From contig JAZNTW010000096.1 in the NCBI GenBank assembly GCA_045591925.1, positions 1-64,000 of the forward strand: a DNA stretch of 64,000 nucleotides, written 5' to 3'. Both the position numbers and the translations under genes were made by a program. The stretch comes from Firm-04 sp045591925. Its GTDB lineage: Bacteria > Bacillota > Clostridia > Oscillospirales > Ruminococcaceae. Shown here piece after piece: positions 16,701 through 25,030 of this stretch (its first letter is position 1; each line of letters starts with the position of its first letter). The notes below the pieces were generated by a model. That model did no database searches. It worked only from the letters and a program-made list of their open reading frames with translations, and was not told the DNA's origin.

Positions 16701-17116
16701 GCGTCATAGATGCAACGTGCGGCGAAGCAGGCGGCATCCATATTCCGGAGCGCATCCTCTATCCGACAACCGGCGAAACCGTTTCCGTTCGCTTTATCGA
16801 CCCGGAACTGTGCATCAGAATTTCCGATACGCATACCATCTACGGCGAACACGGCGGCAATATCGAAGCCTATTGCGCCGAACGGTCACTGTGCTTTGCC
16901 GCAGAAATTCTGCCCGAACGCATCCTCGGTGACCTGACCGGCGATGGAATCGTCACAGAATTCGATTTGCTGACATTGAACCGAATCCTGACTGAATGCA
17001 GCGGCATGATTCTGAACGAATCAGTCATGACGTGTGCCGATTGCAATGCAGACGGTATTCTCGATCTGAGCGATATACAGAGTATGCAGCGGCTTTTGCA
17101 AACTTCAAACACATAA
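13715..17116 (+). CDS. Secreted subtilisin-family serine protease with dockerin
   Basis: The 1133-residue product has a signal peptide (MQFFKKVLSLAAGLTLLTYG) and a propeptide-like region to about residue 225. The S8 peptidase domain (about 230-490) has the catalytic triad Asp236 (VAILDTGLY), His271 (YGHGTHCAG) and Ser427 (MSGTSMAAPF). About 560 residues of repeated beta-sandwich modules follow, two of which share a pattern ending in GIGKYTDERF and GIGKYYGMLEQ. A two-repeat dockerin is at the C-terminus (GDLTGDGIVTEFD and ADCNADGILDLSD calcium loops). Start 13715 has GGAGG upstream; the frame reaching back to 13649 is rejected. A dockerin on a protease suggests it joins the cellulosome or is delivered to the same scaffold. 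The substrate is unknown. Confidence 0.88.
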   Translation: MQFFKKVLSLAAGLTLLTYGTVLELPQPDDYGSDIAQMQQFMTALSALTAPDEPFETLRYDAKEQQLYCDDQPVGQSYGGFSVQDGKVTVSAQSLGIEEQAELSPEQAAAQAGITYTENADGLTLRAPFHSSRLILRCKGEPEQSMLAESVADYRDLHILQYNTSAEAYAAYQRYQADSNVLQVQPDQIYRTDTQCAAVPDVEMDLAVGYIGADVFCKQLNAQTQSLPEITVAILDTGLYAEHSWFSGRIADGGITMMTNDSNDFDDEYGHGTHCAGIVAQSTPNNVKILPIKVLNNRGYGYDSSIYCGMLYAMEQGADVVSMSLGGIGESWLLDEGIAALTAAGVSCIVAAGNENENAKYHHPARNPECVTVSAVSPNPNDTDMPDFQLASFSNYGACIDFCAPGYQIQSASNSDPDEQVIMSGTSMAAPFVAAAYANLLSCDPTLSPVQIYECLKANAIDLGEEGFDAKFGWGLINLNGILLPDSSTPVIPDVSPEHTTPNPDDTKYSEELPDIEPPDINGARAIIQPDIPFVHQSEQYYFVVEQDAYYSLQTLSGEAVSGFIQSTYDYFSHSISDTEMAYLEVGNYILIPDTEISELPSQQAIFTLQTEKQSIYMAEVEPVDAFYTGSAVTPQVQVRLNDILLEENIDYIISEHTPLREIGSYRLRIEGIGKYTDERFFTFRILPAIQSAAPLLTEGSHSAEISTPGSQAIYRWIPQNTKYCFTWSDNRPGSLRILDASGNLTAALSGLGSQELAVDVTPDALYYVTVSLESPTITGAVPFSLTSDFRLLTDCTVQMPKRLAAKSGVPKYEIYDGNTLLTEGTDFEVFANGGETQYGTAVIVFRGIGKYYGMLEQYYEICPETLNPLPENMPEAFEIAADQRVTARRALPGTLQLFRFAAPSDGVYRLTLPNPESSGVSAFVYDTNGILLAADQTEYPLQYGEALQILCVTSTLGTMFMNEDIFALSVTPLSNDTVWEADGIRYRIMENGTACVIDATCGEAGGIHIPERILYPTTGETVSVRFIDPELCIRISDTHTIYGEHGGNIEAYCAERSLCFAAEILPERILGDLTGDGIVTEFDLLTLNRILTECSGMILNESVMTCADCNADGILDLSDIQSMQRLLQTSNT

Positions 17117-17120
17117 AACG

Positions 17121-17157
17121 AACGCGAACCCATCGTACAGACGGGTTCGCGTTTTTT
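17121..17157 (+). terminator. Terminator after the subtilisin gene
   Basis: AACGCGAACCC and GGGTTCGCGTT form a stem followed by TTTTTT. It lies between convergent genes and has a weaker T tract on the other strand. Confidence 0.85.
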
Positions 17158-17158
17158 A

Positions 17159-18337
17159 TCAGAGATTTGCAAATTTGTTTGCAATGGAAAAAATCAGCTT
17201 GACCGGTGCCGGAAGCAGGGCTTTCTCCGCATTCTTCAATTCCTTTCGGATTTCAATATGCTGCGGACAATGCCGTTCACACTTGCCGCATCCGATGCAC
17301 TGCGTCATATCGCTGCGCTTCTTTTTGAATGAGGTAACCTGAAAATACTCTCTGCGCACGGAATTCTTTTTCTCCAAAAACATCTTATTATAGCAGCTGA
17401 ATGTTACGGGAATGTCAACGCCGCGCGGACAAGGCATACAGTAGCCGCATCCGGTACAGCCGACCTTTGCCGCACGCCGAATCGCCTCGCGCACCTTATG
17501 AATCAGCGCATGATCCTGCTCGGTAAATTCCCCTACCTGCACCGTATGCGCGATGCGGACATTCTCCTTGAGCATTTTCAGCGAATTCATGCCGGAAAGC
17601 ACACAGGTAACCTCCGGCTGCTCCCAGAGCCAGCGAAGTCCCCATTCCGCAGGAGAATGCTTGACCGGATGCGTCTCCATCACCTGCAATGCCTCTGCCG
17701 GCAGACTATTGACCAATCTGCCGCCACGCAGCGGCTCCATGATAATCACCGGAATGCCTTTTTTTGCCGCATATTGCAGACCGCGTCTGCCTGCCTGCGA
17801 ATGCTCATCCAGATAATTATACTGAATCTGACAGAAATCCCAGTCATAAGCATCTATCAAAGCCTCAAAGGTTTCCGTATCGCCATGAAACGAGAAACCG
17901 ATCTGCCGGATGCTGCCCTCTTTCTTCCGCGCGGCGATCCATTCTTCAATGCCAAAGGCTTTCATGCGCTCCCACGACTGCAAATCACTGAGCATATGAA
18001 TCAGATAGCAGTCGATATAATCCGTGCGCAAACGTGCAAGCTGCTCCTTGAAAAAGCCGTCGATCGCATCCGGCGTTTTCACAAGATAATAGGGCAGCTT
18101 TGTCGCGAGCATGATTTTTTCGCGGCAATGATTCTTCTCCAGAATTTTGCCGAGTGCCTCCTCGTTTCCGGGATATACATACGCGGTATCAAAATAATTC
18201 ACGCCGCAGCGCATCGCCTGCATAACCTCGCGCTCTGCCTTATCCATGATGACCTTGCCATTGTTCTTGGTAAAGCGCATACAGCCATAGCCGAGCAGGG
18301 AAATTTTTTCGCCATTCCGCAGCTTCCGATATTGCAT
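17159..18337 (-). CDS. Aldo/keto reductase with C-terminal 4Fe-4S ferredoxin domain
   Basis: This 392-residue protein has an aldo/keto reductase barrel (about residues 1-280). The visible tetrad parts are Asp and Tyr in FDTAYVYPGNEEAL, Lys in MLATKLP and His in YLIHML. The C-terminal region has a four-Cys motif (CTGCGYCMPCPRGVDIP) and a second cluster motif (CIGCGKCERHCP), the fused ferredoxin type common in anaerobes. The start at 18337 is preferred; the longer frame to 18403 lacks a good ribosome site. It lies 90 bases downstream of the ABC transporter operon and in the same direction, without a clear terminator between, so it may be expressed with it. The substrate is unknown. Confidence 0.88.
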   Translation of the reverse strand: MQYRKLRNGEKISLLGYGCMRFTKNNGKVIMDKAEREVMQAMRCGVNYFDTAYVYPGNEEALGKILEKNHCREKIMLATKLPYYLVKTPDAIDGFFKEQLARLRTDYIDCYLIHMLSDLQSWERMKAFGIEEWIAARKKEGSIRQIGFSFHGDTETFEALIDAYDWDFCQIQYNYLDEHSQAGRRGLQYAAKKGIPVIIMEPLRGGRLVNSLPAEALQVMETHPVKHSPAEWGLRWLWEQPEVTCVLSGMNSLKMLKENVRIAHTVQVGEFTEQDHALIHKVREAIRRAAKVGCTGCGYCMPCPRGVDIPVTFSCYNKMFLEKKNSVRREYFQVTSFKKKRSDMTQCIGCGKCERHCPQHIEIRKELKNAEKALLPAPVKLIFSIANKFANL

Positions 18338-18427
18338 GATAACACACGCCCTTTCCTGCGATATTACATCGCTTATGATGCTAAATTTCGGTGGAATGCT
18401 CATCCTCCCGAAATATAGTTTGCTGAT

Positions 18428-19531
18428 TTATCCAACGATGCCGGAACGCTCAATGCCCTCCGTAAAATGCTTTTGCAGCAGCGCATAGAGAATCAGCATC
18501 GGTGTAATGGAAATGAGACAGCCGGCTTCCAGCCAGACAATCTTTTCTCGTGCGCTGACATCCGCATTGGCATTATGAAAAACTGCGATATTCAGCGTAT
18601 CATCAAGATTTTTCAGTACAAGCGAGATGGTCTTGGTGTTGGTGAAGAATGCGCCTGCAACATAGGAATCATTCCAATACCACACGATCGAAAAGAGAAA
18701 CACCGTCAAAATCGACGCGCCTGCATTCGGTACCATCACGCGCAAAAATGTCATAAACGGGCCGCAGCCGTCCAGATATGCAGCGTCCTCCAGCTCCTTC
18801 GGAAGTCCGCGGAAGAACTGTCGGAAAATGAAAATCATCAGTCCGGCGCGAATGCCGTTTGCGGTCAAAGCCGGCAGATACATCACAAGCATATTGTCGA
18901 TCAGATTCACTGTCCCGAACAGAAAGTTCCGAAACGTACTGTAAAGCGGAATCGAGATAATCTGCGTCGGAACCAGAATCATCAGAATCACGATACCAAA
19001 CAGCAGTTTTTTTCCCTTGAATCGAAAGCGCGCAAAGCCGTATCCGGTAATCGCACAGGTCACAACCTGACAGACGGAGCAGCCGACATTGAGCACCAAG
19101 GTATTGACCAGCGGATTGTTTTTCACCTGCGTCAAGCCCATCGCGTCAATCGTCTGCTTCATGACACGCAACGTCAGATGCCGCGGAATCCAGATGATCG
19201 TTGGATCATTCATGTCGATATTATCGCGGAAACCATAGGAAATCATGAACATCAAAGGCGTCAGAATGACAAATCCAAGCCCGAATAAAATCAAAAAACG
19301 GAAAAACGGCCAGCACATTTCAACAAGCTGTTTTCTGCGAAGATACGAGAGTTCCTGCCGATTCATATGCTGCATCCGAAGCGCCATCGCTTGCTTTTTG
19401 CTCATGGCGTTCCCGACCTCGTGGGGTTCATGCACATCAGGAATTGCACTTACCGGAATCCGAGGCGCTGACGCCGTATTGGGGACGGAATGTTCAGCCG
19501 GTTCGGAGATATTTTTCTTTTCTGTATCCAT
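18428..19531 (-). CDS. Carbohydrate ABC transporter permease (MalG type)
   Basis: This 367-residue permease has an N-terminal cytoplasmic tail of about 100 residues rich in Pro, Glu and Gln, longer than usual. Six membrane segments follow, for example FFRFLILFGLGFVILTPLMFMI. The EAA-like loop that contacts the ATPase is ELEDAAYLDGCGPFMTFLRVMVPN (about residues 275-298), typical of the binding-protein-dependent sugar permease family. Start 19531 follows GAGGAGGG and lies 11 bases after the previous gene. It pairs with the permease at 19543-20463. Confidence 0.9.
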   Translation of the reverse strand: MDTEKKNISEPAEHSVPNTASAPRIPVSAIPDVHEPHEVGNAMSKKQAMALRMQHMNRQELSYLRRKQLVEMCWPFFRFLILFGLGFVILTPLMFMISYGFRDNIDMNDPTIIWIPRHLTLRVMKQTIDAMGLTQVKNNPLVNTLVLNVGCSVCQVVTCAITGYGFARFRFKGKKLLFGIVILMILVPTQIISIPLYSTFRNFLFGTVNLIDNMLVMYLPALTANGIRAGLMIFIFRQFFRGLPKELEDAAYLDGCGPFMTFLRVMVPNAGASILTVFLFSIVWYWNDSYVAGAFFTNTKTISLVLKNLDDTLNIAVFHNANADVSAREKIVWLEAGCLISITPMLILYALLQKHFTEGIERSGIVG

Positions 19532-19542
19532 ATCCGCCCTCC

Positions 19543-20463
19543 TCACTCGACCTCGTAGAAGATGAACCGATTGATCAACGCGGTCACAATGCCGACAACA
19601 ATCATCACGATTGCAAAATAGCTCCAGACCATCGACGCAGCGTGCGCATAGTCCCAATCAAGCTGCTTGGAAAGCACGCGCTCCATCACAAGATTATTGG
19701 ACTTTGTAAACGAATCGATCACCGTATAAATGAAATTTGCAAGAATCATCGGGCTGACATAGGGCAGCGTAATCTTCCAGAAATACTCCCAAGCCGTTGC
19801 ACCCTCCATGGCAGCCGCTTCCTTTGCGGATACCGGAATATTCTGGAGCGCCGCAAGAAAAATCAAAATCTGAATGCCGCTGCTCCAAATCAAATCGAAA
19901 ATATGCGTCACAACTGCATTGATCACATCGCTCAGATGCGAGTTGATTGTCATGACACCCAGAAATTCAAGCAGCTCACCGACAATATCCGTCTCAAATA
20001 GCGTCGAAAACTGTGCGCTGCTGTCTGCGCCGGTGCTTGAAATATTGCCGCTGATGATATGATACACAGGCCCTGTCGCAATGATCACCGGCAGAAAAAA
20101 GATTGCACGTGCAAAGCCTCTGCCCTTGAATTTCTGATTCAGAATCACCGCAATGAACAATGAAAAAACCAGAATCAACGGCGTTGTGAGCACAGTATCC
20201 TTTAATACGATCAGCAAATCCTGCTTATATTCCGGATCGCCTGCAAAGACATATTTGAAATTATCAAACACACTCTGACCGGCATCCCAGAGCCAGACCT
20301 TGTGCATCCCGCCGACATCCGGTTTCAGCTGCGCATTGTCCATGAAGCAATAGCAGAGGGATTCAAACAGCGGCACCAGAAACCAAAGCAGCGTGCCGAC
20401 CAGCCAGACCGAGATGAACCCATAACCATAGAGTGCTTTTCTGCGTTCATATGAGATTTTCAT
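19543..20463 (-). CDS. Carbohydrate ABC transporter permease (MalF/LplB type)
   Basis: The 306-residue permease has six predicted membrane segments starting with GFISVWLVGTLLWFLVPLF. Its ATPase-contact loop is VSAKEAAAMEGATAWEYFWKITLP. A luminal loop after the first segment is enlarged (about residues 45-75). Its ATG overlaps the stop codon of the DUF5696 gene (ATGA), so translation is coupled. With the next gene it forms the second permease pair of this operon. The substrate is not deducible, but the neighbours suggest oligosaccharides. Confidence 0.88.
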   Translation of the reverse strand: MKISYERRKALYGYGFISVWLVGTLLWFLVPLFESLCYCFMDNAQLKPDVGGMHKVWLWDAGQSVFDNFKYVFAGDPEYKQDLLIVLKDTVLTTPLILVFSLFIAVILNQKFKGRGFARAIFFLPVIIATGPVYHIISGNISSTGADSSAQFSTLFETDIVGELLEFLGVMTINSHLSDVINAVVTHIFDLIWSSGIQILIFLAALQNIPVSAKEAAAMEGATAWEYFWKITLPYVSPMILANFIYTVIDSFTKSNNLVMERVLSKQLDWDYAHAASMVWSYFAIVMIVVGIVTALINRFIFYEVE

Positions 20464-22826
20464 GTCAGCCTCGCCGTCCCTTCCTCGATATAGTCTTTGA
20501 GATATCTGGTCTGACCGTTCACCGTCACGGCGCATTCGTTCAAATCGACAACCGTTTCCGTGCCATTTACATAGGTTGTCACAATTTTGTCATCCTCTCG
20601 CACATAGCTGATGATTTCGGAGTCGCTGACCTGTGCAAGAATATCCTTTGTAAATTGATAATACTGCGCGGCATTTTCAATCCAGTGATCCGCATTTGCA
20701 TAGTAATACACATCAAAATCGGTATCTTTCAATTCACTGGATTCCGCACCGAGCAGATCAAAGCGCAGATTGCTGCCGGACGCCAGTGCAAGCATGACCA
20801 ACTGCTCTGCATCGGAGCTGCCGTTGACCGCCTTGGTCGAATATGGCATCACGCCGTGCATCACAAGCTGATACAGCGGAATGTCGCCGTCAAACAAATG
20901 GAAGCCGGATGAAAACAGCGGCATATCCGTAATCGTGTCGGTATAGGGCAGCACATAGGCGTTCGGGTCTTTGGACAGCACCGCCCCGACCTCGGATTGC
21001 AGCAGCTTCAAGCTATCCGCAACATATTCCTTTGTCCGGTCACGCGAGGTGCCCGTCTTTTTGCCGTAGTCGCCATACAGCACCGAGGATAGCCCGCCGA
21101 TGCTCACGCGCGTATAGCCGGCGTCCGCATAGTTGTCCGCGAGCTTCTGATACAGTTCCGGAAACGCATTCGGTGAAAGCAGCGACATCGTTTTTTTCTC
21201 GGAATATGGCACGCCGTATGCACGCTCATAATCCACAATTCTTGCAAAGGAACCGGAGACGCGGATTGCCGTATCATGCAGCGTCCGATAGCCGTTTCCG
21301 GAGTAATAGGCGGTATTGGTGACGGTCGGATACCATGCGATCTCGTTTTGCTCCATGAATGCGGTCAGCTTCTTGAAGTCAGATGCGCCGCCGAGTGTTC
21401 CGGACGCCTTTGCCTTAAAATCCACCTTTCCGCTGATACCGGCATCCGTCCAGCGGTTCATGGACACTGTCATATTTTCAGCGCCTGCATCCCGAAGCCG
21501 CTGCAAAATATCCTGCATCTCCGAATAGGAGGTCACTGCCGTTTTCATAAACACAGGAAATCCAAGCACATTCCGCTGCTTCATACAGCCACCGTAGAGG
21601 TCGATATACAGCGATGTCTGATTTGCCTCTGCCGTTTTCGGAACCTGCTTTTCTTCCAGCAAATATTGCCGATAGCGCGCCGCAATATCAACATAATCAA
21701 GCGCTTTTCCGCCATCTGCATTGACTGTGTCCGAAGCCGTCAGCGGATAATACCGAACCTGTAGCTTTCGATTCGTCAGCTTTTGTTCATATACATCCAG
21801 CGAATTCAGCTGGTCGCCGCCAAGATAATACTGGTCGGAAGCGCGAAGCACAAATTCAAAATAACAGCGATTATATTCCGTATTCGACTGACCCGTGCCG
21901 CTGACATCGGCGCAGAGCATACAGCTCCCGTCGCCCTCTGCCGCAACCGCTAGCATCGCATTCTCGCCCTTGCAGATGCCATACATCGGAAGTGAAACGC
22001 CCTCCACAACAGGTCCTTTTGTTTTCGGAACCGCCGTCACATCGGTATCATAAACCATCTGCTGATAGGTTTTCGCGGAATTTTTTTGATTATTAAAGTG
22101 GATGATCGCGCCGCTGCCGTCCGGAATGACAAAATAGCCATCCTCCTGACTGTCAGCCGCGCCAAACGCATTGAGCAGGGAAACGGATTGTGCAAGCACG
22201 GTTTTTTCATCAGCATCTTCGTATTTTTCCTTGATATCGGCAGTATCCACGCTGACTGAAAGGCAATCGTCCTCCAGCACATAGGAAACCGGTATCCGAA
22301 TACCGACCTTCCGGAAGAAATAGGTCACCTTGACGCCGTTTTTGATATCGTCAAAGGTGATATCGGTTTTCAGCGTGTCACCGGAGCGAACGTGGGTAAC
22401 GGAGCGCTTCATAATCTGTGCCGCAGTCAGCACCATACCGGAGCGCAGCTCCGAGCGCAGAACCGGTGACGCAATGGAATCACCGCCTGCATTGATCGGT
22501 GAGGACCACCAGATATAGCCATTTGCTTTGTTGATCAGCGCAAACAAATCCTCCGGCTTTTCATCGTTTTCCGTATCAAGCTGCGTATCATCCCAGACCC
22601 ATAGTTCCAGCTTATCATTCTCCGCAGCTTTCCGCATCCGCGCAAGGACATCCTGTTCCGAACGCTCGTGCCAGATTTCTTCTTCCTGCGTATCCGAATC
22701 TGTCTCCGTATCCGCAGAAATTTCCGATTCCGTTTCTGCCCCTGTCGGAAGCACAGCAATCGGAAGCGTCAATACAGCCGCAAGAATCCCGCACAATATC
22801 CGATGTTTTTTCAGCAATCCGACCAC
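20460..22826 (-). CDS. DUF5696-type secreted protein of the transporter operon
   Basis: The 788-residue product starts with a signal peptide or anchor (ILCGILAAVLTLPIAVLPTGA) and an acidic Glu/Asp/Ser/Thr stretch. Beta-rich sequence follows (to about 390), then a TIM-barrel-like part (about 400-700, for example MTVSMNRWTDAGI, AWYPTVTNTAYYSG, RVSIGGLSSVLYGDYG). I match this to the DUF5696 family, often found beside sugar ABC transporters in Clostridia. Its barrel looks like a glycoside hydrolase, but no catalytic acid pair is certain. The annotated GTG start sits almost against GAGAGGCG; a TTG nine bases further in (22817) is better spaced, so the start is uncertain. It overlaps the next permease gene by four bases. 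Confidence 0.65.
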   Translation of the reverse strand: MVGLLKKHRILCGILAAVLTLPIAVLPTGAETESEISADTETDSDTQEEEIWHERSEQDVLARMRKAAENDKLELWVWDDTQLDTENDEKPEDLFALINKANGYIWWSSPINAGGDSIASPVLRSELRSGMVLTAAQIMKRSVTHVRSGDTLKTDITFDDIKNGVKVTYFFRKVGIRIPVSYVLEDDCLSVSVDTADIKEKYEDADEKTVLAQSVSLLNAFGAADSQEDGYFVIPDGSGAIIHFNNQKNSAKTYQQMVYDTDVTAVPKTKGPVVEGVSLPMYGICKGENAMLAVAAEGDGSCMLCADVSGTGQSNTEYNRCYFEFVLRASDQYYLGGDQLNSLDVYEQKLTNRKLQVRYYPLTASDTVNADGGKALDYVDIAARYRQYLLEEKQVPKTAEANQTSLYIDLYGGCMKQRNVLGFPVFMKTAVTSYSEMQDILQRLRDAGAENMTVSMNRWTDAGISGKVDFKAKASGTLGGASDFKKLTAFMEQNEIAWYPTVTNTAYYSGNGYRTLHDTAIRVSGSFARIVDYERAYGVPYSEKKTMSLLSPNAFPELYQKLADNYADAGYTRVSIGGLSSVLYGDYGKKTGTSRDRTKEYVADSLKLLQSEVGAVLSKDPNAYVLPYTDTITDMPLFSSGFHLFDGDIPLYQLVMHGVMPYSTKAVNGSSDAEQLVMLALASGSNLRFDLLGAESSELKDTDFDVYYYANADHWIENAAQYYQFTKDILAQVSDSEIISYVREDDKIVTTYVNGTETVVDLNECAVTVNGQTRYLKDYIEEGTARLT

Positions 22827-22832
22827 CGCCTC

Positions 22833-23462
22833 TCAAACCCGTACACGGTACAAAATCTCCGTATACAGCGAATAAAAAAATACATACACCTTCTGGAACA
22901 GCGACAGGAACAGCACCGCAAGAAACAGAATAATCAGCATCGCGCAGATTGTCAGAATGATTGCGGCAATCGTTTTGGTAAATGTATACTGATGCACCGC
23001 CTTGACTGCCTGAAACAGCAGCAAAACCGTCCATATCACACCGATATAATATACCGCATCAAAAAATACAATCTCATCCCGCACCAGAATATGTGAAAGA
23101 ATCACCTGCACAAACATCTGCACAATATACGGAATCAGCGCATAGGAGCTGTATATGGCGATATTTTTCATGGTACCCTCGCCGTCAAGCAGCGTACAGA
23201 CCGCCCAGTTTCCGATCACCCATGCAAGAAAATATACGACAGACCGCATAATATACGGCACAACGGAGAACATCGCATCGGGCAGCGGACGAAACTGAAA
23301 GCCGCACCAGCGATCATTCGCAATCAATGCAAGAAACAGTGCTGCAATGATGACTGCAGTATATCTGAGCGTACCGCCCTTTTTCCAGCGCAAGTCCTCA
23401 AAGCCCTCAAAGGGATGCAGAAGCACGTGCTTTACCCACTGCGGCTGCGTCAGATCCATCAT
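22833..23462 (-). CDS. YIP1-family membrane protein
   Basis: This 209-residue protein has an N-terminal cytoplasmic segment (MMDLTQPQWVKHVLLHPFEGFEDLRWKK) and about five hydrophobic segments, the layout of bacterial YIP1/DUF1282-like proteins. Its ATG overlaps the stop of the NHL-repeat gene by four bases (ATGA), and the DUF5696 gene starts six bases after its stop. In relatives the gene neighbours sugar ABC transporters, but no molecular role is established. It might organise or sense with the NHL protein in the membrane; that is inference. Confidence 0.65.
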   Translation of the reverse strand: MMDLTQPQWVKHVLLHPFEGFEDLRWKKGGTLRYTAVIIAALFLALIANDRWCGFQFRPLPDAMFSVVPYIMRSVVYFLAWVIGNWAVCTLLDGEGTMKNIAIYSSYALIPYIVQMFVQVILSHILVRDEIVFFDAVYYIGVIWTVLLLFQAVKAVHQYTFTKTIAAIILTICAMLIILFLAVLFLSLFQKVYVFFYSLYTEILYRVRV

Positions 23463-24994
23463 GATGCTTCTCCCCCTTTCTCTGTCTGTGCGTTTATCGG
23501 TGCAGACTTGCGTTTCTTTCGCAGAACACGAATCCCGTGAATGCTCACCGCCAGCACGGCAATTCCAATCAGAATCACGGTCAGATGCTCTCGCAGCCAT
23601 TGCGAACGATAGCGTTCAAAAGCGCGGTTATAGCGGCCGGAGGCGTCTGCTTTTTTTGCATATTCCATCGAATCACGATATCTGCCCATATTGTAATACG
23701 CACTGGAAATACCGAGATAGGCGCGGCGATAATTGCCGTCACGCTTCAGAACATCAAGCCAAGGTTCAAGCGCTTCCTCATAGTAGCCGGCATTATAGAG
23801 CCGCGTTGCTTCATGAACAATGCCGCCGAAGCCGGTCTGCTCAAATACCGTAACAGTACCCTGTCCGGCATCCAGAACATATATATTTTCGCAATTTTCA
23901 CCCTGCGTTTCAACCGCGGTCACACTGCCCTGCATAAATGCGCCAACCTGATCTCCGAGCGTTCCCATGATAAATAGCAGCTCCGCTTCCTCATCATATT
24001 GGAACACTCTGCCGGTTGCCGCATCCAGACAGTTGATCGAGCCGTCGTTTCCGATATCAATATCGACAATCTTCGCGCTGTAATTCGTACCGGAATACCA
24101 TGTGGAGAATAGATCGCCCCACGTATAATTTGACATATGGCTGAACAGATTATAGCCCTCCGGATTCACCTTTTTGACAATATCGGTATCGGATGAGCCG
24201 GACGAGGTCGAGGTGTAGATGAAGCCCTTATCGGGGGCAATATCAAAATTATCAAAGGCAGTCGGCACGCTTCTGGCACGATACCGCTTTTCCTCCTCGG
24301 ATGCAATCGCATTCCAGAAATAATTCGCAATCACAGCAGCCGTTTTTGCAACCGTATTTGCGCCGAAATAGCCGATGAAGTCACCGTTTGCGTCAAACAT
24401 TGCCGCGCCCTTGGTGGTATTATTCAGCACAATATAGACATTGCCTGCGTTATCGCAAAGGATCTTTTGCGGAAGAAATGCAAGCTCCTGATCGTAGGCG
24501 GTCGATTCGGGCTTTGTAATCTCCATCACAACCTGCCCGTCCTGACGACAGACCAGCGCACGCATATTCTCCCGATCGGCAATATACATCAAACCGCTGT
24601 CCGGCGAAACATAGACGCCCTGCGGATGATTGAGCGCTGTTTCCGAGCCGTCCGGCATGGTAAAGGTATCATAAACCTGTAACACCGCATCAAAGGCGCG
24701 ATTGATTTTCAGAATCCGGTGATTGCCGGAATCCACAAGATAAAAATTATCATTTTCATCCTTGAACAAATCACTCGGCGTATCAAGCGCCGTTGTCCCA
24801 AGATCAATTCCGGAAATGGTACGTTCGGCAAGATAGCCTGCCTGCGAGGGCACCGCTTCTCCAAGATAATTATAATTATATACATCATACGGTTCATCTG
24901 CCGATGCCGGCAGCATCAGCGCCGAAGCCGTACACAGCAGTGCGCATACCGCAGCCGTATGGTGCAGCAGTCTGCGCTTTGCTTTTTGTTTCAC
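23459..24994 (-). CDS. Secreted NHL-repeat and TPR protein with C-terminal membrane anchor
   Basis: The 511-residue protein has a signal peptide (AVCALLCTASALMLPASA). NHL beta-propeller blades follow (about residues 65-390), such as LFKDENDNFYLVDSGNHRILKI and GVYVSPDSGLMYIADRENMRALV. A TPR-like pair comes next (about 400-455, ATRLYNAGYYEEALEPWLDVLKRDGNYRRAYLGISSAYYNMGRYRDSMEYAK). It ends with a membrane segment (LTVILIGIAVLAVSIHGI) and a basic tail. The propeller and TPR should therefore lie outside, held to the membrane. It is the fourth gene of the operon and is translationally coupled to the YIP1 gene. Its role in transport is unknown. Confidence 0.75.
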   Translation of the reverse strand: MKQKAKRRLLHHTAAVCALLCTASALMLPASADEPYDVYNYNYLGEAVPSQAGYLAERTISGIDLGTTALDTPSDLFKDENDNFYLVDSGNHRILKINRAFDAVLQVYDTFTMPDGSETALNHPQGVYVSPDSGLMYIADRENMRALVCRQDGQVVMEITKPESTAYDQELAFLPQKILCDNAGNVYIVLNNTTKGAAMFDANGDFIGYFGANTVAKTAAVIANYFWNAIASEEEKRYRARSVPTAFDNFDIAPDKGFIYTSTSSGSSDTDIVKKVNPEGYNLFSHMSNYTWGDLFSTWYSGTNYSAKIVDIDIGNDGSINCLDAATGRVFQYDEEAELLFIMGTLGDQVGAFMQGSVTAVETQGENCENIYVLDAGQGTVTVFEQTGFGGIVHEATRLYNAGYYEEALEPWLDVLKRDGNYRRAYLGISSAYYNMGRYRDSMEYAKKADASGRYNRAFERYRSQWLREHLTVILIGIAVLAVSIHGIRVLRKKRKSAPINAQTEKGGEAS

Positions 24995-25030
24995 GAAACT
25001 CGCCCCCTTTCTGCATAGCTTTGCAGTCGT

